A DNA stretch of 64,000 bases from Cunninghamia lanceolata (taxonomy: Eukaryota > Streptophyta > Pinopsida > Cupressales > Cupressaceae), in NCBI GenBank assembly GCA_027924645.1, contig BSBN01000495.1:1364001-1428000 (forward strand). The letters are read 5' to 3'. Position numbers and translations under genes: made by a program. The number at the start of each line of letters is the position of its first letter. The first letter of the stretch is position 1. The notes beneath the pieces are model-generated. The model was given only the letters and a program-made list of their open reading frames with translations, was not told where the DNA came from and searched no databases. Of the stretch, positions 1 to 10,613 are shown one piece after another.

Positions 1-1147
1 TATCCAACAAGAGTTTTGCTAATGTAGTAGATGACTTGTTCTTTTCCTGAATCACAATGTTGAGCTAGAAGGGCACCCAATGCTGCAGTTGTTGATGATA
101 TATAGAGCAATAATGGACGATCAAGTACAGGAGGTACTAACATAGCAGGTGTTGCCAAATATTCCTTTATCTTATCAAAAGCCTGTTGACACTTTTCATC
201 CCACTTGAAAGGTTCACCCTTACGAAGATGCTAGAAAGGATGACATTTATCTGCTAGTTGTGAGATAAATCTGCAGATAGATTGTAGCCTACCTTGTAGA
301 TTGCGGAGCTGCTTGAGATTTGTTGGTGGAGGCATCTCTATGATAGCTTTTACTTTAACTGGGTCGACTTCTATCCCTCATTGAGACACAATGTATCCCA
401 ATAGTTTTCCTAATGTTACACCAAATACACATTTCTTTAGGTTTAGTCTGACTTGGTATTTTTCTAATCCATCAAAGATTTATGCTAATACCTGTAGATG
501 TCCTCTTGTCTTAGATTTTCCTAGGATGTCATCAACATAGTCTTCCCTAATAGTATGAAAAAGATCATGAAAAATAACTGTCATGGCTTGTTGATAGGTA
601 GCTCCTATGTTTTTTAGACCAAAAGGAATTACAACCTAGCAATATGTGCCCCATGGACAAATAAAAGATGTTTTATCTTGATCTTCCTCTGCTATTCTAA
701 TTTGATTATATCCTAAAAATCCATCCATCAAAGATAGCATTTCATGTACTACTGTAAGGTCTACAATGTTGTCTATGCTTGGTAGTGGAAAGTCATCCTT
801 AGGACATGCTTTGTTAAGATCTCTAAATCTGTGCAGCAACGAACTCGTCCATCTAGTTTTGCTATAGGTACCAAATTCAAAACCCATTCTGGGTAATCAA
901 TAGGCCTTATGAATTTTGTTTCTAACAGTTTCTGAATTTCTGCATTGACCAATAAGGCTACTTGTGGATGCATTTTGCGCAATTGTTTTTTGACAGGTTT
1001 TGCATTAGGAGATTCTGCTAGATGATGTACCACAAGTGATGGATCTAGACCTGGCATGTTGGCATAAGTCCATGCAAAATTTATAGCTCTTCTCATAAAA
1101 AATGCTGTGAAGTCTCTTCTTTCTTTCTCTGATAGTGATGCTGCCAA
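1..1147 (-). pseudogene. Reverse transcriptase and start of RNase H (gypsy pol, broken)
   Basis: The minus-strand frames at 773-1147 and 636-887 carry the RT N-terminal half (HPQVALLVNAEIQKLL, then LNKACPKDDFPLPSID, then LSLMDGFLGYNQI and TSFICPWGTYC). The catalytic box YVDD is encoded at 528-539. Further left, 1-360 translates as the RT thumb and RNase H start (TNLKQLRNLQGRLQSICRF, then FKWDEKCQQAFDKIKEYL). The reading frame shifts near 840-890, and a TAG stop lies at 231-233. In the family this protein copies element RNA into DNA in cytoplasmic particles. This copy cannot make it, and the rest of pol lies beyond the window. Confidence 0.9.
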
Positions 1148-1165
1148 AAAAGTGATGTTTGGATT

Positions 1166-1731
1166 CTACGTTGTTCCCAAGTTCATGTCTTGTGATTTTT
1201 CAACTAGCACAGTTGATTTCTCATGATAATCAGTGGTGACAGGAAGATCAAATCCCTCATCCTTAGGTGCCTCAGAGAGGTTTTCACCTTCAGATACGTC
1301 CTTTATTTTTACTTTTTCACGGTCAAGAGGCACCCTTCGGTTTTCACCTAGTGACCTATTTTGTTTGATTTTGTCTATTTCACTTTTGCGATTGAAGGAT
1401 TTGATACTTCCACCAAAATATGCTAGTTTAGGTAGATCCATCATGAAACCTGCTTTATGATCACCCAATGGAATACCTTGTTGTAAACCCATGAATTCTG
1501 CAATACCTTCATCATTTTCAAATGTATCTAGTATCAATGCCCCCTATTGGTCCCAATCGATGAGGTTAGGATATACGAGTGAAAGACTAATGGAGGAATT
1601 GTTACGGCTAGAAGAGGCTGTAGAAAACATGAAGATGGAGTGTTCTTGAAAAAGGTCGGTGATGTGAAGGGAGGATTCATCGATAGTATCCAAATTAGAA
1701 GTCTCTCCTGCCGAAAAAGGTCTAGTGTCAA
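1166..1731 (-). pseudogene. Pol linker between G-patch and RT
   Basis: Two minus-strand open stretches (1166-1537 and 1534-1731) lie between the G-patch segment and RT. The first is rich in charged residues and includes MGLQQGIPLGDHKAGFMMDL. I recognise no catalytic domain. Its position matches the variable linker that Tat/Ogre elements carry between protease and RT. The two pieces are in different frames, so at least one frameshift separates them. Confidence 0.5.
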
Positions 1732-1759
1732 TATAAGAAATACACTTAATGTCTTTGAG

Positions 1760-1987
1760 TCACAGTACCTCTAGTTGATAACCAAGGCCTTGCCTATTAA
1801 ACTTCTTAGACACAATAATGGGCTCAGTAGGTCCTTGTTCTTGTGATCCCAATCCACCATGTCCTTTATAGCCCATGTTCTTTATGATACAAAACCCATT
1901 GTTGTATCGCTCTACTTCAAGTTGGACTTGGTCATTTTCATCAAAGAATATCCAAGAGTTTATATCATCAATGTCTTCATCATCCAA
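1760..1987 (-). pseudogene. G-patch-like domain in gypsy pol
   Basis: The 75-residue open stretch contains NMGYKGHGGLGSQEQGPTEP followed by NRQGLGY, matching the glycine spacing of a G-patch (a short nucleic-acid-associated motif). Its place downstream of retropepsin and upstream of RT fits a gypsy pol polyprotein. An acidic stretch, MDDEDIDDINSW, precedes it. The frame is closed on both sides by stops, so it is a fragment of the broken polyprotein and not a separate gene. Confidence 0.65.
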
Positions 1988-2226
1988 GAATCCACCTTTA
2001 ATGAATACTGTAGGGGGAGCTTTGATGATAGCAGAGATGAAGTTAGCCTGGATGTAGAAGGCTTACCATGGGATTTAGGAGATAATGGAAGGGTGCCAAC
2101 ACAACAGTATTCTTGCAATTTGTACTCACCAGGGCCATGTTCGGTATATTTGATACGAAAGTTGGAGGCGGTCTTGTTAGATGATGGCTTGAGTAGGTCA
2201 GATGAGTCTATATAAGATGAAGATAG

Positions 2227-2634
2227 TTATGCCTCGGTGTTGATAGGAATGTAGTTTGGACTTTGATATTTGGCTTGAAAGGCACGATAAAATTCAAATA
2301 GATTGGGATCGGCTCGAATAGTAACCTCAACACCGTTATGTGGAAATTTAAGGCATTGATGATATGTAGAAGGAACTGCCTTAAGGGCATGTATCCATGA
2401 GTGACCAAGGATGATGTTATAAGGAAGATCAATATCAAGGACTTGACAGCGGGTTTCTATAGTAACCGGCCCAACTTGGATAGGCAATAAGATAATCCCT
2501 TTAGTATCTCTTTCAGCATCATCATACGCTCTTATAGTAATAACCTTGGAAGTGTCAACATCTTTCTCAGAATATCCCAATTGTTTTATAAGTTTCAAAG
2601 AACATATATTAAGACCAGCTCCACCATCTACCAA
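2227..2634 (-). pseudogene. Retropepsin (gypsy protease) fragment
   Basis: A 135-residue minus-strand open stretch starts MVDGGAGLNICSLKLIKQLGY. The VDGG triplet sits where DTG/DSG occurs in classical retropepsins, and Tat-type elements often have such a form. The second half has LPYNIILGHSWIHALKAVPS, the typical flap-to-C-terminal hallmark of plant gypsy proteases. In the family it cleaves the gag-pol polyprotein. The preceding codons (2635-2640) contain a break that separates it from the upstream gag/linker frame. Confidence 0.85.
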
Positions 2635-2637
2635 AAT

Positions 2638-3246
2638 TCATTTGATGTGACATTGTTTAACAAAGACTTCAATATGGAGGGCTTCGTTATGTAAAGGATG
2701 GATGGAGGGTTGAAGATCTTTGTCGGAAAATGTTAAGTGACAAGGAGCTATAATGCTAGTGACCATAGATTGGAATTGTGTGATATCAATATCATTAGGT
2801 ACCAAAGACTCTTGTAAGGCTTTGTCAAGGATAGCTTTATGGGCAGGGGATATGTGAAGCAGCTCAAGAATGGATATTTGAGCGGGTGTTTTGCCAAGGT
2901 GATCCAAGAGGTTATAGTTAGAGAGAAATTGAGGAGGATGAGCGGGTGCTCCTTGGATGGTAACTCGACCTCTTCGCGTGGTTACAACACAATCAGGTGC
3001 TATGCCTTGGATAGTAATGGTAGAAACATGAGCATGATCAATGCGTCCAATGGTAGATGATTCATAGTTATACTGAAAAGCATTTCCAAGATGAGGGTTA
3101 TTTCTCTGATCATGAGATGGAAGTAGATTCTTGAAAGGCTCTAGATCATAGTTTGATGTTGATTGTTGTGCAGGCTGAATCATTGAAGGTGTGACCTTGA
3201 GTAAACCTTGATCAATGCAGTCTTGGATAACATGTTTTAAGCTCAT
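2638..3246 (-). pseudogene. Gag-protease linker segment
   Basis: A 202-residue minus-strand open stretch lies between gag and the retropepsin. It contains VTIQGAPAHPPQFLSNYNLL and a region with DKALQESLVPNDIDITQFQS. This looks like the C-terminal gag or pre-protease part of Tat-type elements. No zinc knuckle is visible in it. Stops to the right (around 3250-3650) disconnect it from gag. Confidence 0.6.
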
Positions 3247-3648
3247 ACAACCATTTGTTTTATGTCCTTTAACTCGATGGTAATCGCAATACTCATTTTC
3301 TTTATACCAAGGGGCTTTGAAGAATAGTTTGCCATTTGGTGGTGCATCTGGTAAGATAATATCACCTGCTTGGAGAAGCTTTCAAAAAATAACGTCCATA
3401 GGTTCCACTAATGGTGTAAATTATCAGCTGCGGATTAGAAGTTTGTCGTTGTCGCCTTCGTTGAAAAGGTTGCATTGTTGTAGAAGCTGCTTGAATGTTG
3501 ATGGGAGGTCTCATAGTTTGAATGTTCTTTGCGTCTACAACACCATCATTGACAACATTCTTGTTCTTGTTCCAAAAGTGAGACTTATCATTGGAATTTT
3601 GAGGAGAGTCTTTGTTATCGTGAAAGATCTTGATAGTTCCCTTAGCAA

Positions 3649-5643
3649 TTAAAGCTCATTCAATGATGATTCCTTTGGAAACAAGTTCGTCAAAGGTGCT
3701 ATCACTTTGCAATTGTAATTGGAATGACAACTCAGGATGCAGATTTTGAACAAAGATGTCAAGCTGTTGTTTCTCAAGTATTTCCCATGATAGTTTGCTA
3801 GCCATATTATGCCATTGTTAAGTAAATGAAGAAAAGGCTTCGCTGTTGCGCTATTTGTTGTTGACAAGGTAATTCATGTTTACCTCATGTTCAATGTTGA
3901 AAGAAAAGTGTGATCGAAACTTGTTTGCCAATTCTGAAAAAGACTTAATTCGTGGAGGTAAATGAGAAAACCATTCGAGAGCTTGTCCTGCTAAACTTCG
4001 AGGAAATAATCTCAAAAGATATGTATCGTCATAGGCGACATCAAGACATGCCACAAAGAATGCTCGAAGATGGTCTTCTGGATTTCCTTTTCCTTTGTAC
4101 TTATCAAATTGTTGGGATTTCAAAATGTGGCAGAAAAGGTATCATATTAAGAGACTTGTCAAATGGATAAGCGCATATGTTTTTGAGAGAGAAAGGTTTC
4201 TTGCCTTGTCCTACCGCTTGATTGATCATTTGTTGAACATCCGCTGAAGATAGTTGATGTTGTTGCAAAGGGGGTGAAGTATGGTATGAGATATATTGTG
4301 GTTGTGGTTGTGGTATATATGGAGTTATGACCACTTGTTGAGGTTGCGTACCCACAATATATGTCAAAGGATTGGTATGTGACACATATGTGTTGAAGAA
4401 TTGCTATCCCTGAGACAAGCGATAGTTGGGTGTGCATCACATGGGAAGTGGATGACGGATTGATAGTAGTGAATGGTTGGGTAGTTGGGGTTGAATTTAT
4501 GACATGGTAAGTAATGGAGGGATTGGTAGACACGAAATAAGGATGACCATTCGGATTTGTATTTTGGACAATATGAGGATTGGTATGTGTCGTTTGTTGG
4601 GTGATAACAGGCAAGCCTTGGGTAGCATAAGATGGACTGACGGTGTGTGAAGGATTGGAAGAATACAACAGCATGGATGTAAGTTGATCAACATAAGTGA
4701 CCGTATTGCTGGGATTGGCTTGAGAAATGATAGGAGGATCACTCATGTCAATGAGACTAACATTGGGATTATATGATAGCATGGAGGAATTAGCAGTTGG
4801 TATATGGGATATGGTATTCATATGAGATATAGTAGATTGCAATGGACGTGAAGCTTGGGCCATAGGTGTTGTTGGAATAGTTTGAGAGGCTTGCACACTC
4901 TGAGACATGGGAATAACTTGTGATGCTTGGAGCATTTGCACTTGAGTGACATGGACAGCTTGCATCACTTGAGGCATGGAAACGGTCATGGCAGGAGGAT
5001 GGATATGTTGAGAAACATTGAAAGGTGGAATGTTGAGATTTTGTGACATGAGAGGGAGCACATTGGTTGGGACTATTAATGGTTCTAAAGTATGCTCCAA
5101 TCCCGATAGATCAAATGAAGCAACAATAGGTGATAAGGACGATGTATTGGAAGATGAAACTTGTGATATGATGGGAGATGATGCGACTATAGTAGATGGT
5201 CCCTTTGCAACAATAGCGGAAGTGTTTGGATCTTGCTCTTTAATAGCGGATATGTCAAAGTCTTTTGGTAGTTTAGCACCCATGCGAGCAAGTTGCAAAA
5301 AGTAATGATTAGGCTCAGATATAATAAGTCTCTCAACTTGGTCCCATACATGGGTGTCTCAAAATTCTGATAAGTCGTCTTGAGATTGTTCTTCAAAAGT
5401 TTCCAAGGATGTTGGAGGTTGCATTTGTTGTGAAGATGACTTGCCAATAGTGTATCCTTGAGTCGTAAATATATGAGGAGGCATACTAGTTGTAATTTGA
5501 GTAGCGTCCTTAAGAGGCGTTGATTTGAATTGTTACATCTCAACTTACAATTTGGCTTCCATTTCAGCTCTCAATTTGGCTTCCATTTTAGCTCTCAATT
5601 TAGCTTCCATTTCAGCTCTATATTGGCTCCTAGTTTGAGGCAT
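3649..5643 (-). pseudogene. Gag of the Tat-like element (broken)
   Basis: I place the start at the minus-strand ATG at 5643, which opens MPQTRSQYRAEMEAKL and then repeats the EMEAKLRA-type unit about three times, a probable coiled coil. TAA stops follow at 5545-5547 and 5533-5535. A long low-complexity P/S/T/Q/M-rich segment covers 4159-5298. The conserved capsid domain is at 3851-4123 (FDKYKGKGNPEDHLRAFF, then LAGQALEWFSHLPP, then FRSHFSFN), matching the Retrotrans_gag family. In the family this forms the virus-like particle. Several frames and stops make it non-functional. Confidence 0.85.
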
Positions 5644-8116
5644 GATGTTGATGATGAAGTTTAGCTTGTCAAAGTTTTGAGACCCAAAAGATGATAGTTG
5701 GCTGGTTGGTTGATTGGTTGCTATTTTGGTTTGTTGGTTTTGCTAATTCATTTGGTTGGTTTGCTTTGGCTGATTTGTTGTTGTTGGGTTGTTGTTGGTT
5801 TTCCCTAGAGGATAGCTCAAACACTAAAGGGAAAGATTTTTTGCTAAAAGTTGCTAAGCTACTAATGTTTGCTGAAGCTAAAGTTGAGGGATGATGTTTG
5901 CTGATTGAAATGATTGGGTTGATGTTTTATTTGTTGGTTGGGGTCTCAAAAAGATGAAAGGCTCATGGATTGCGATTGATTGGTAAGCTCAAAATAGGAG
6001 ACAAAGTCCATGGATTTGCTACTGATGAAAGATAGGTCTGAAAGCTAATGTTGAAGCTTAAACAAGTTGGATCTATGGCTAATTCAGCTGAGGCAATATG
6101 GTTTGCAGGTATTTAACCACAAACAACAGATAATAGCTCATATACGACTCAGACGATGCCAAAAGTGGCTAATAAGAGCTCAAATGTGGTCTTGTTTAGA
6201 TTATGATAGCTAGTTATAGTATTAACTAGAAGCGATGTATTGTTTAGAGGCGACAACTATTGGCTAAAAAGTAATTTCCTATTATTGAAAGTGACTCAGG
6301 TTTTTCTAAAGGCGACAAACTGTTGTTTAAAGGCGACCTTGTTCAAATAAGAGGCGACTGACTGTTGTTTAAAGGCGGTCTTGTTTATGTAGAGAGTGAT
6401 CAGCTATTATTCAAAAGTGATTCAGTTCAGGCTAAAAGTGGCTATCTGTGGTTCAAAAGCGATTTTTGTTGTCTGTATGTAGGTAGTTTAGGTTTAAAAG
6501 CGATTGTGTCTATCAAAAAAGTGTCTGATTTATATTTTTGGCAAGAAAATAGTAATTGTAGTCACTCACACTCACAACAATCACAAACTTGTACAACCTA
6601 GGCTAGGAAAGGATTGTATCTATTGAATCCCCTGGCCATACTTATTCAAAGTAGATAGCTTCAGGATCTTGGTAGCACTGGCTCCCCTCCACAGCACTCA
6701 CTTCTCACACATACCAAGATCTGGGTTTCCTGTAAGGCTTCTCCCCCCACCAAACCTTAGGATTGTCCCTGCTATCTCTACTAAGAACCACGTGAATCAG
6801 GGCCACTTCAAAGGTCCCACCTTTTGCATCAACAAATAGAAGGTTTTTGGCTACTACACAAAGTTGCTAATAAGGGCATCCGTTGGGGTGGCTATATATG
6901 CGGCAATGCTACTTTCCGTTATGGAGTCTCCTAGCCTACAAGGGTTATGCCTTGGAGGGTTTTGGGGGAGGTTGGCTATTGGTATAACGCAACAACACCT
7001 GTTGTTTGTGGCTTTTGACACAAACACTTTTCTTATATAGCGGTTTGAAAGGACTTGGCTTTAGCCTGTTACCGCTTGGGTCATATCCCTTCTCACACTG
7101 GGAAGGCAGGCCCTCTAAAGCTAATAACAAGTTCTCATACACCTAAGATCCATTTGATAGGCAAGGGGAGAGGATACTTTTGTTATTAAATTTGGGTTAC
7201 AATCAAGCACATGCAAGCAATCAAAAAAGATAAATCAAGCACGGAGTAGGCAATGATTCATTTTAAGCACCAAGCCTAGATGTTCCTAATTTAGTGATGA
7301 ACTAGAAGTCTTAGACTGATCGAAGCTGCAACAGATATGTCAGTAGTTTGATAACCTCCTTTTCTTGGACAAATCAATAAGATGCTACACAAATACCCAA
7401 TTAATAGCCAAGAAAATAAGATAGAAATAATATAGATTGAAAGCGACATAGCTTACTAGAGGCGATCTACTGTTTATCAGAAGCGATCTCTATTCTACCA
7501 CAGGCGAACCCCTGCAGATCAAAAGCAGTTCAGAAAACACTAGATGCAAACTATTTAGGCTTGTAAGCAATCTAGAAAATCCTGAAGCGATTGTTTTCAG
7601 CATATAAGCGACCTGGATCTGTAAAATGAAAAATACGCAACAGAAAACCCTATGCTGTAAAAAGCAATGTCGTTAGTCAAAAGTGATCACTGTCAGATGA
7701 AAAGTGATTCAGTTATACCGAAAGCGAGTACTGTTAAGATAAACATGATTTAAATCAGGCAAAGGTGATTACTATCATAAGAAAAGTGATCCAAATATAT
7801 GCAAAAGTGAGTATTGTTAGGGCAAAAGTGATGTGAAACAGTCCAGAAGTGATTACCGATAGAATAAAGGATATAAGTGTACGCAAGCAAGCACTATTAC
7901 AATAAAAGTGATGCGTAACATACCAAAGGTGATTATTGTCAAAGTAAAAGTGATCTAGAAAGCAATACCAGCAGCTGATTTCAGTGCAGAAGTGATGCGG
8001 AGATGTAGAAAGCGGCGGCTTTTTTGCTCAGAAGCGACTGGAATTTGCCATAAGCACCTGAAAAATCTGATCTTCATAGAAACAACTTCAAAAAGTAAAG
8101 TTAATCAAGGACGTGA
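5644..8116 (-). other. Long untranslated leader of the Tat-like element
   Basis: About 2.5 kb lies between the primer-binding site and gag with no supported gene. It contains a degenerate short repeat with cores AAAGTGAT, AAAGCGAT or AGGCGAC. This recurs every 20-30 bases at 6225-6520 and again at 7435-8045, separated by a less repetitive stretch around 6600-7150. Long leaders are known in this element group. The repeat role is unknown. Confidence 0.6.
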
Positions 8117-8134
8117 GTCCCACCGGGCGTGCCA
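8117..8134 (-). other. Primer-binding site of the Tat-like element
   Basis: On the minus strand the site reads TGGCACGCCCGGTGGGAC, three bases inside the LTR end. It starts with TGG (pairing to the tRNA CCA end), as expected for a tRNA-primed site. It is not the initiator-Met type used by the other elements here. I do not assign the tRNA. Confidence 0.7.
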
Positions 8135-8137
8135 GAA

Positions 8138-8970
8138 TGTGATAGGTAAAAAATTAGGTTTGTAAGATCAGGCATAGCCATGAAAACCTAACCATACCAT
8201 CATCAAAGAAAACAAAATTAAATGAAATCAAAGAGTAATGCAATTCAAGCATAACATCACCTAGATCGTGTGATTCCTTTCTTATGATGTGGACTGCTTC
8301 TTCAACAATGAACAATTATGAAGCTGCAAGCTACCATGATGGATGATAAAAGCTCAATTGGATTCTCAAATGCTCAATATGCTCAAGATGATAATGTAGG
8401 CACTATATGTATTGGATGCCTCTCATATGGAATGAGAGGGTGTTTATATAGAGCTCAACCAAAATCAATCGACGGTGGGGATTCGGTGGCTATGTGAATG
8501 GCTAAGATTGAAAGATACTAAAATTAGGTCCCATTAGTTGTGCATGTGAAGGATTTGAATGAAAGTTGTACTACAACACATGATTGAATGGACAAGTTTT
8601 GGAATGTGGTGAAAGGTGAGGGCTTAATTCAAATAAAATATTTGAATTAGTTGGGATATGAGTTGGAAATTAATTAAATAAATAAGATTTATCTAATTAA
8701 TTTGAAAGATGAATAGGATGGGATAAGATATGATGTGGAAATTAATTTAATAAATAAAATTTATTTAATTAATTGGGTAAATGAATAGGATGGGATAAGA
8801 TATAATATGGAAATTAATTAAATAAATAAAATTTATTTAATTAATTGGGTAAATGAATAAATGAGATTAAGCGTGGGATTTAGGACAAAATGCTACATGA
8901 TGTCTAAGTGATGTTTTTGATAAGGTGTTGCTAGACATGGACAAGTTTGGGACAATTTTGGGTGTCTACA
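8138..8970 (-). repeat. 5' LTR of the Tat-like element
   Basis: On the minus strand the LTR runs from TGTAGACACCC (at 8970) to CCTATCACA (at 8138), with TG...CA ends and the primer-binding site immediately inside. Its length is 833 bases. The partner LTR is outside the window, so divergence cannot be judged. A 72-base tandem repeat lies inside it. Confidence 0.8.
8665..8860. repeat. 72-bp tandem repeat inside the LTR
   Basis: About 2.7 copies of an AT-rich unit begin at 8665, 8737 and 8809, each opening GGAAATTAATT and containing GATGGGATAAGATA. The spacing is 72 bases. Copies two and three are nearly identical, so the expansion is more recent than the first copy. Confidence 0.85.
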
Positions 8971-9005
8971 GAACCAATGAACCGAATGAACTAATGAACC
9001 AATTG

Positions 9006-9120
9006 AATAAATGAGATTAAGAGTGGGATTTAGGACAAAATGCTACATGATGTCTAAGTGATGTTTTTGACAAGGTGTTGCTAGACATGGACGAGTTTGG
9101 GACAATTTTGGGTGTCTACA
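9006..9120 (-). repeat. Duplicated LTR tip
   Basis: A second copy of the outer ~115 bases of the LTR (matching 8856-8970) lies 150 bases to the right, ending in the same GGGTGTCTACA. The 35 bases between them are the same minisatellite motif that follows at 9121. This looks like a tandem duplication of an LTR-end plus flank unit, not a second full LTR. Confidence 0.8.
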
Positions 9121-9300
9121 GAACAAATGAACTGAATGAACCAATGAACCCATGGAACTAATGAACCGATTGAACCAATGAACCAATTGAACTAGTGAAC
9201 CGATTGAACCAATGACCTGATTTAACCAATGAACCCTTTGAACTAATGAACCAATTGAACTAGTGAACTATTTGAACTATTGAACCATTTGAACCAATGT
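9121..9300. repeat. GAACC-type minisatellite
   Basis: A short tandem array has a unit of about 8-10 bases, variants of TGAACCAAT and TGAACTAGT, running on from the duplicated LTR tip. The same motif fills 8971-9005. No coding potential. Confidence 0.8.
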
Positions 9301-9489
9301 GAAAGTTCAAGCTTGGAGGTTCAAAACTAACAACTGAGGGAGAATAATGAGGATAAAACAAGGGCAACAGTTTCACAAACTGATGTCGAAGTGCATACAA
9401 GGTGAGCATTTTTTTGAAAAATTTGACTTAACATTTCCAGTTCCAACCCAAGGACCTTCATTTGGAAACCCTTTATTCAAAGGTATTTT
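9301..9489. other. Anonymous flank
   Basis: Unique-looking sequence left of the nested copia element. It contains ACCTTCATTTGG and TTCAAAGGTA motifs, which also occur on the other side of the insertion (27010-27035). This fits one ancestral sequence split by the insertion. No gene seen. Confidence 0.5.
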
Positions 9490-9494
9490 CAAAT
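9490..9494. repeat. Target-site duplication CAAAT (left)
   Basis: CAAAT directly precedes the outer copia LTR start and is repeated at 26998-27002 directly after the distant LTR end. This defines 9495-26997 as one insertion that later received two more. Confidence 0.9.
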
Positions 9495-9632
9495 TGAAAG
9501 GAAGCTAGGTGTGCAAAAATTGCTTCCTACACTAATCTAAAGAGGAGAAATGAGTGCAAATTCATTTTAATCTTTATAGTTACAACAATGTTAACATAAC
9601 AATAGAGATATTGCAGCAATACACAACATAAG
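9495..9632 (-). repeat. Outer copia LTR, first piece (3' LTR)
   Basis: It begins TGAAAGGAAGC and matches 20773 onward in the other LTR (shared CACTAATCTAAAGAGGAG). It is interrupted at 9632 by the inner copia element and resumes at 15623. Confidence 0.9.
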
Positions 9633-10554
9633 TGTTAGAAATGAAATCAACACTACTTCAATAGAAATCTGATTCAAGATAAATTTTAGAAATCTTAAGT
9701 GTGCATTAACAACAGAGATTGTAACAAAATATAAAACCCACTATAGAATTTAAGATGTCAAACATGAAGAACTCAACACAATGACACATTGTTTACATGG
9801 AGAAAACCCTTGTGGGTAAAAAACCCCACCAGGAAAGAGGCACAAGTTTGTATTAATCTCAACAAGATTGTACAATGCATCAACTACACAACTCTCTCCA
9901 CAAGTCTTCAGTCCGACAGTATTTCGACAGCACCTGAGTATCTAAAATCTATATTATAGCAACAAATACATGGAAAATATTTATAGAAATGTTTTCCACT
10001 CCATTCTAGGCATTTGCCTTCTCTCTCCTAAGATTCTCCAACCTGTAAACATTAATTACCATCTTACAAGCATCTTACACTTGTCCAAAAATAGCCATGC
10101 AAAGGTTGGGGGCTCAAGACTAAATCTGACCTCTTACAACATCTTATGATGCATCATAACTGTCATAGATTCCACAAAAGAGTATCTTTCCAAGATAGGA
10201 ACCTTGGGCTAAATATAGCAAATATATAACTAACATATCTATCATATGCGTCATAGAATCTCAAAATCTTATGACAACTTGTAGCTGCCATAGATTCACT
10301 TACCAAACATTATGACAATTGTCATACATGCAAAAACTAGTATATTCTCCAAGGGAGAATGCCTACCCTCATTTACTTTGAGTTTTTACATTTGCCAATA
10401 GTAAAAGTCACTCCGTAATTACCTCTGGTTACTCTGAAATTACCCTTGCTAGTGAAACTAGTACATCTCCTCATGGATAATTACAAATTACATTAAATAA
10501 ATAGAATAAATACAATATTGGGATTTACAAGGTTAATGGCACCTTGTCCAAACA
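9633..10554 (-). repeat. 3' LTR of inner copia element
   Basis: The plus-strand ends are TGTTAGAAATG and CCAAACA, 922 bases, matching 14706-15622 along its whole length. It contains the module GGAGAAAACCC...GGGTAAAAAACCCCA at 9799-9828. Confidence 0.92.
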
Positions 10555-10566
10555 TTCTCCCACTTG
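10555..10566 (-). other. Polypurine tract of inner copia element
   Basis: On the minus strand AAGTGGGAGAA abuts the 3' LTR, the normal position of the plus-strand primer. Confidence 0.75.
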
Positions 10567-10613
10567 AAATTATACATTGTAAATCAACCCATAGGAAATG
10601 AAATGAAAAATTA

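Larger units (their letters stand above)
1..8970 (-). mobile_element. Partial Ty3/gypsy retrotransposon, Tat/Ogre-like
   Basis: Read on the minus strand the order is 5' LTR (8138-8970), primer-binding site, a long leader, gag, retropepsin, a G-patch segment, reverse transcriptase and the start of RNase H. The element runs off the left edge, so integrase and the 3' LTR are not visible. Assignment to the Tat/Ogre group rests on the retropepsin form with VDGGAGLN and YNIILGHSWIH, the G-patch between protease and RT, and RT motifs such as FAWTYANMPGLDP and KFIRPIDYPEWV. Frameshifts and in-frame stops occur throughout, so it is not autonomous. Lineage is inferred from motif memory and not from a tree. 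Confidence 0.88.

Noticed and set aside
6365..6601. Plus-strand frame in the Tat-like leader
   Set aside because: It runs over the AAAGYGAY repeats, shows no family resemblance, and is antisense to the element.
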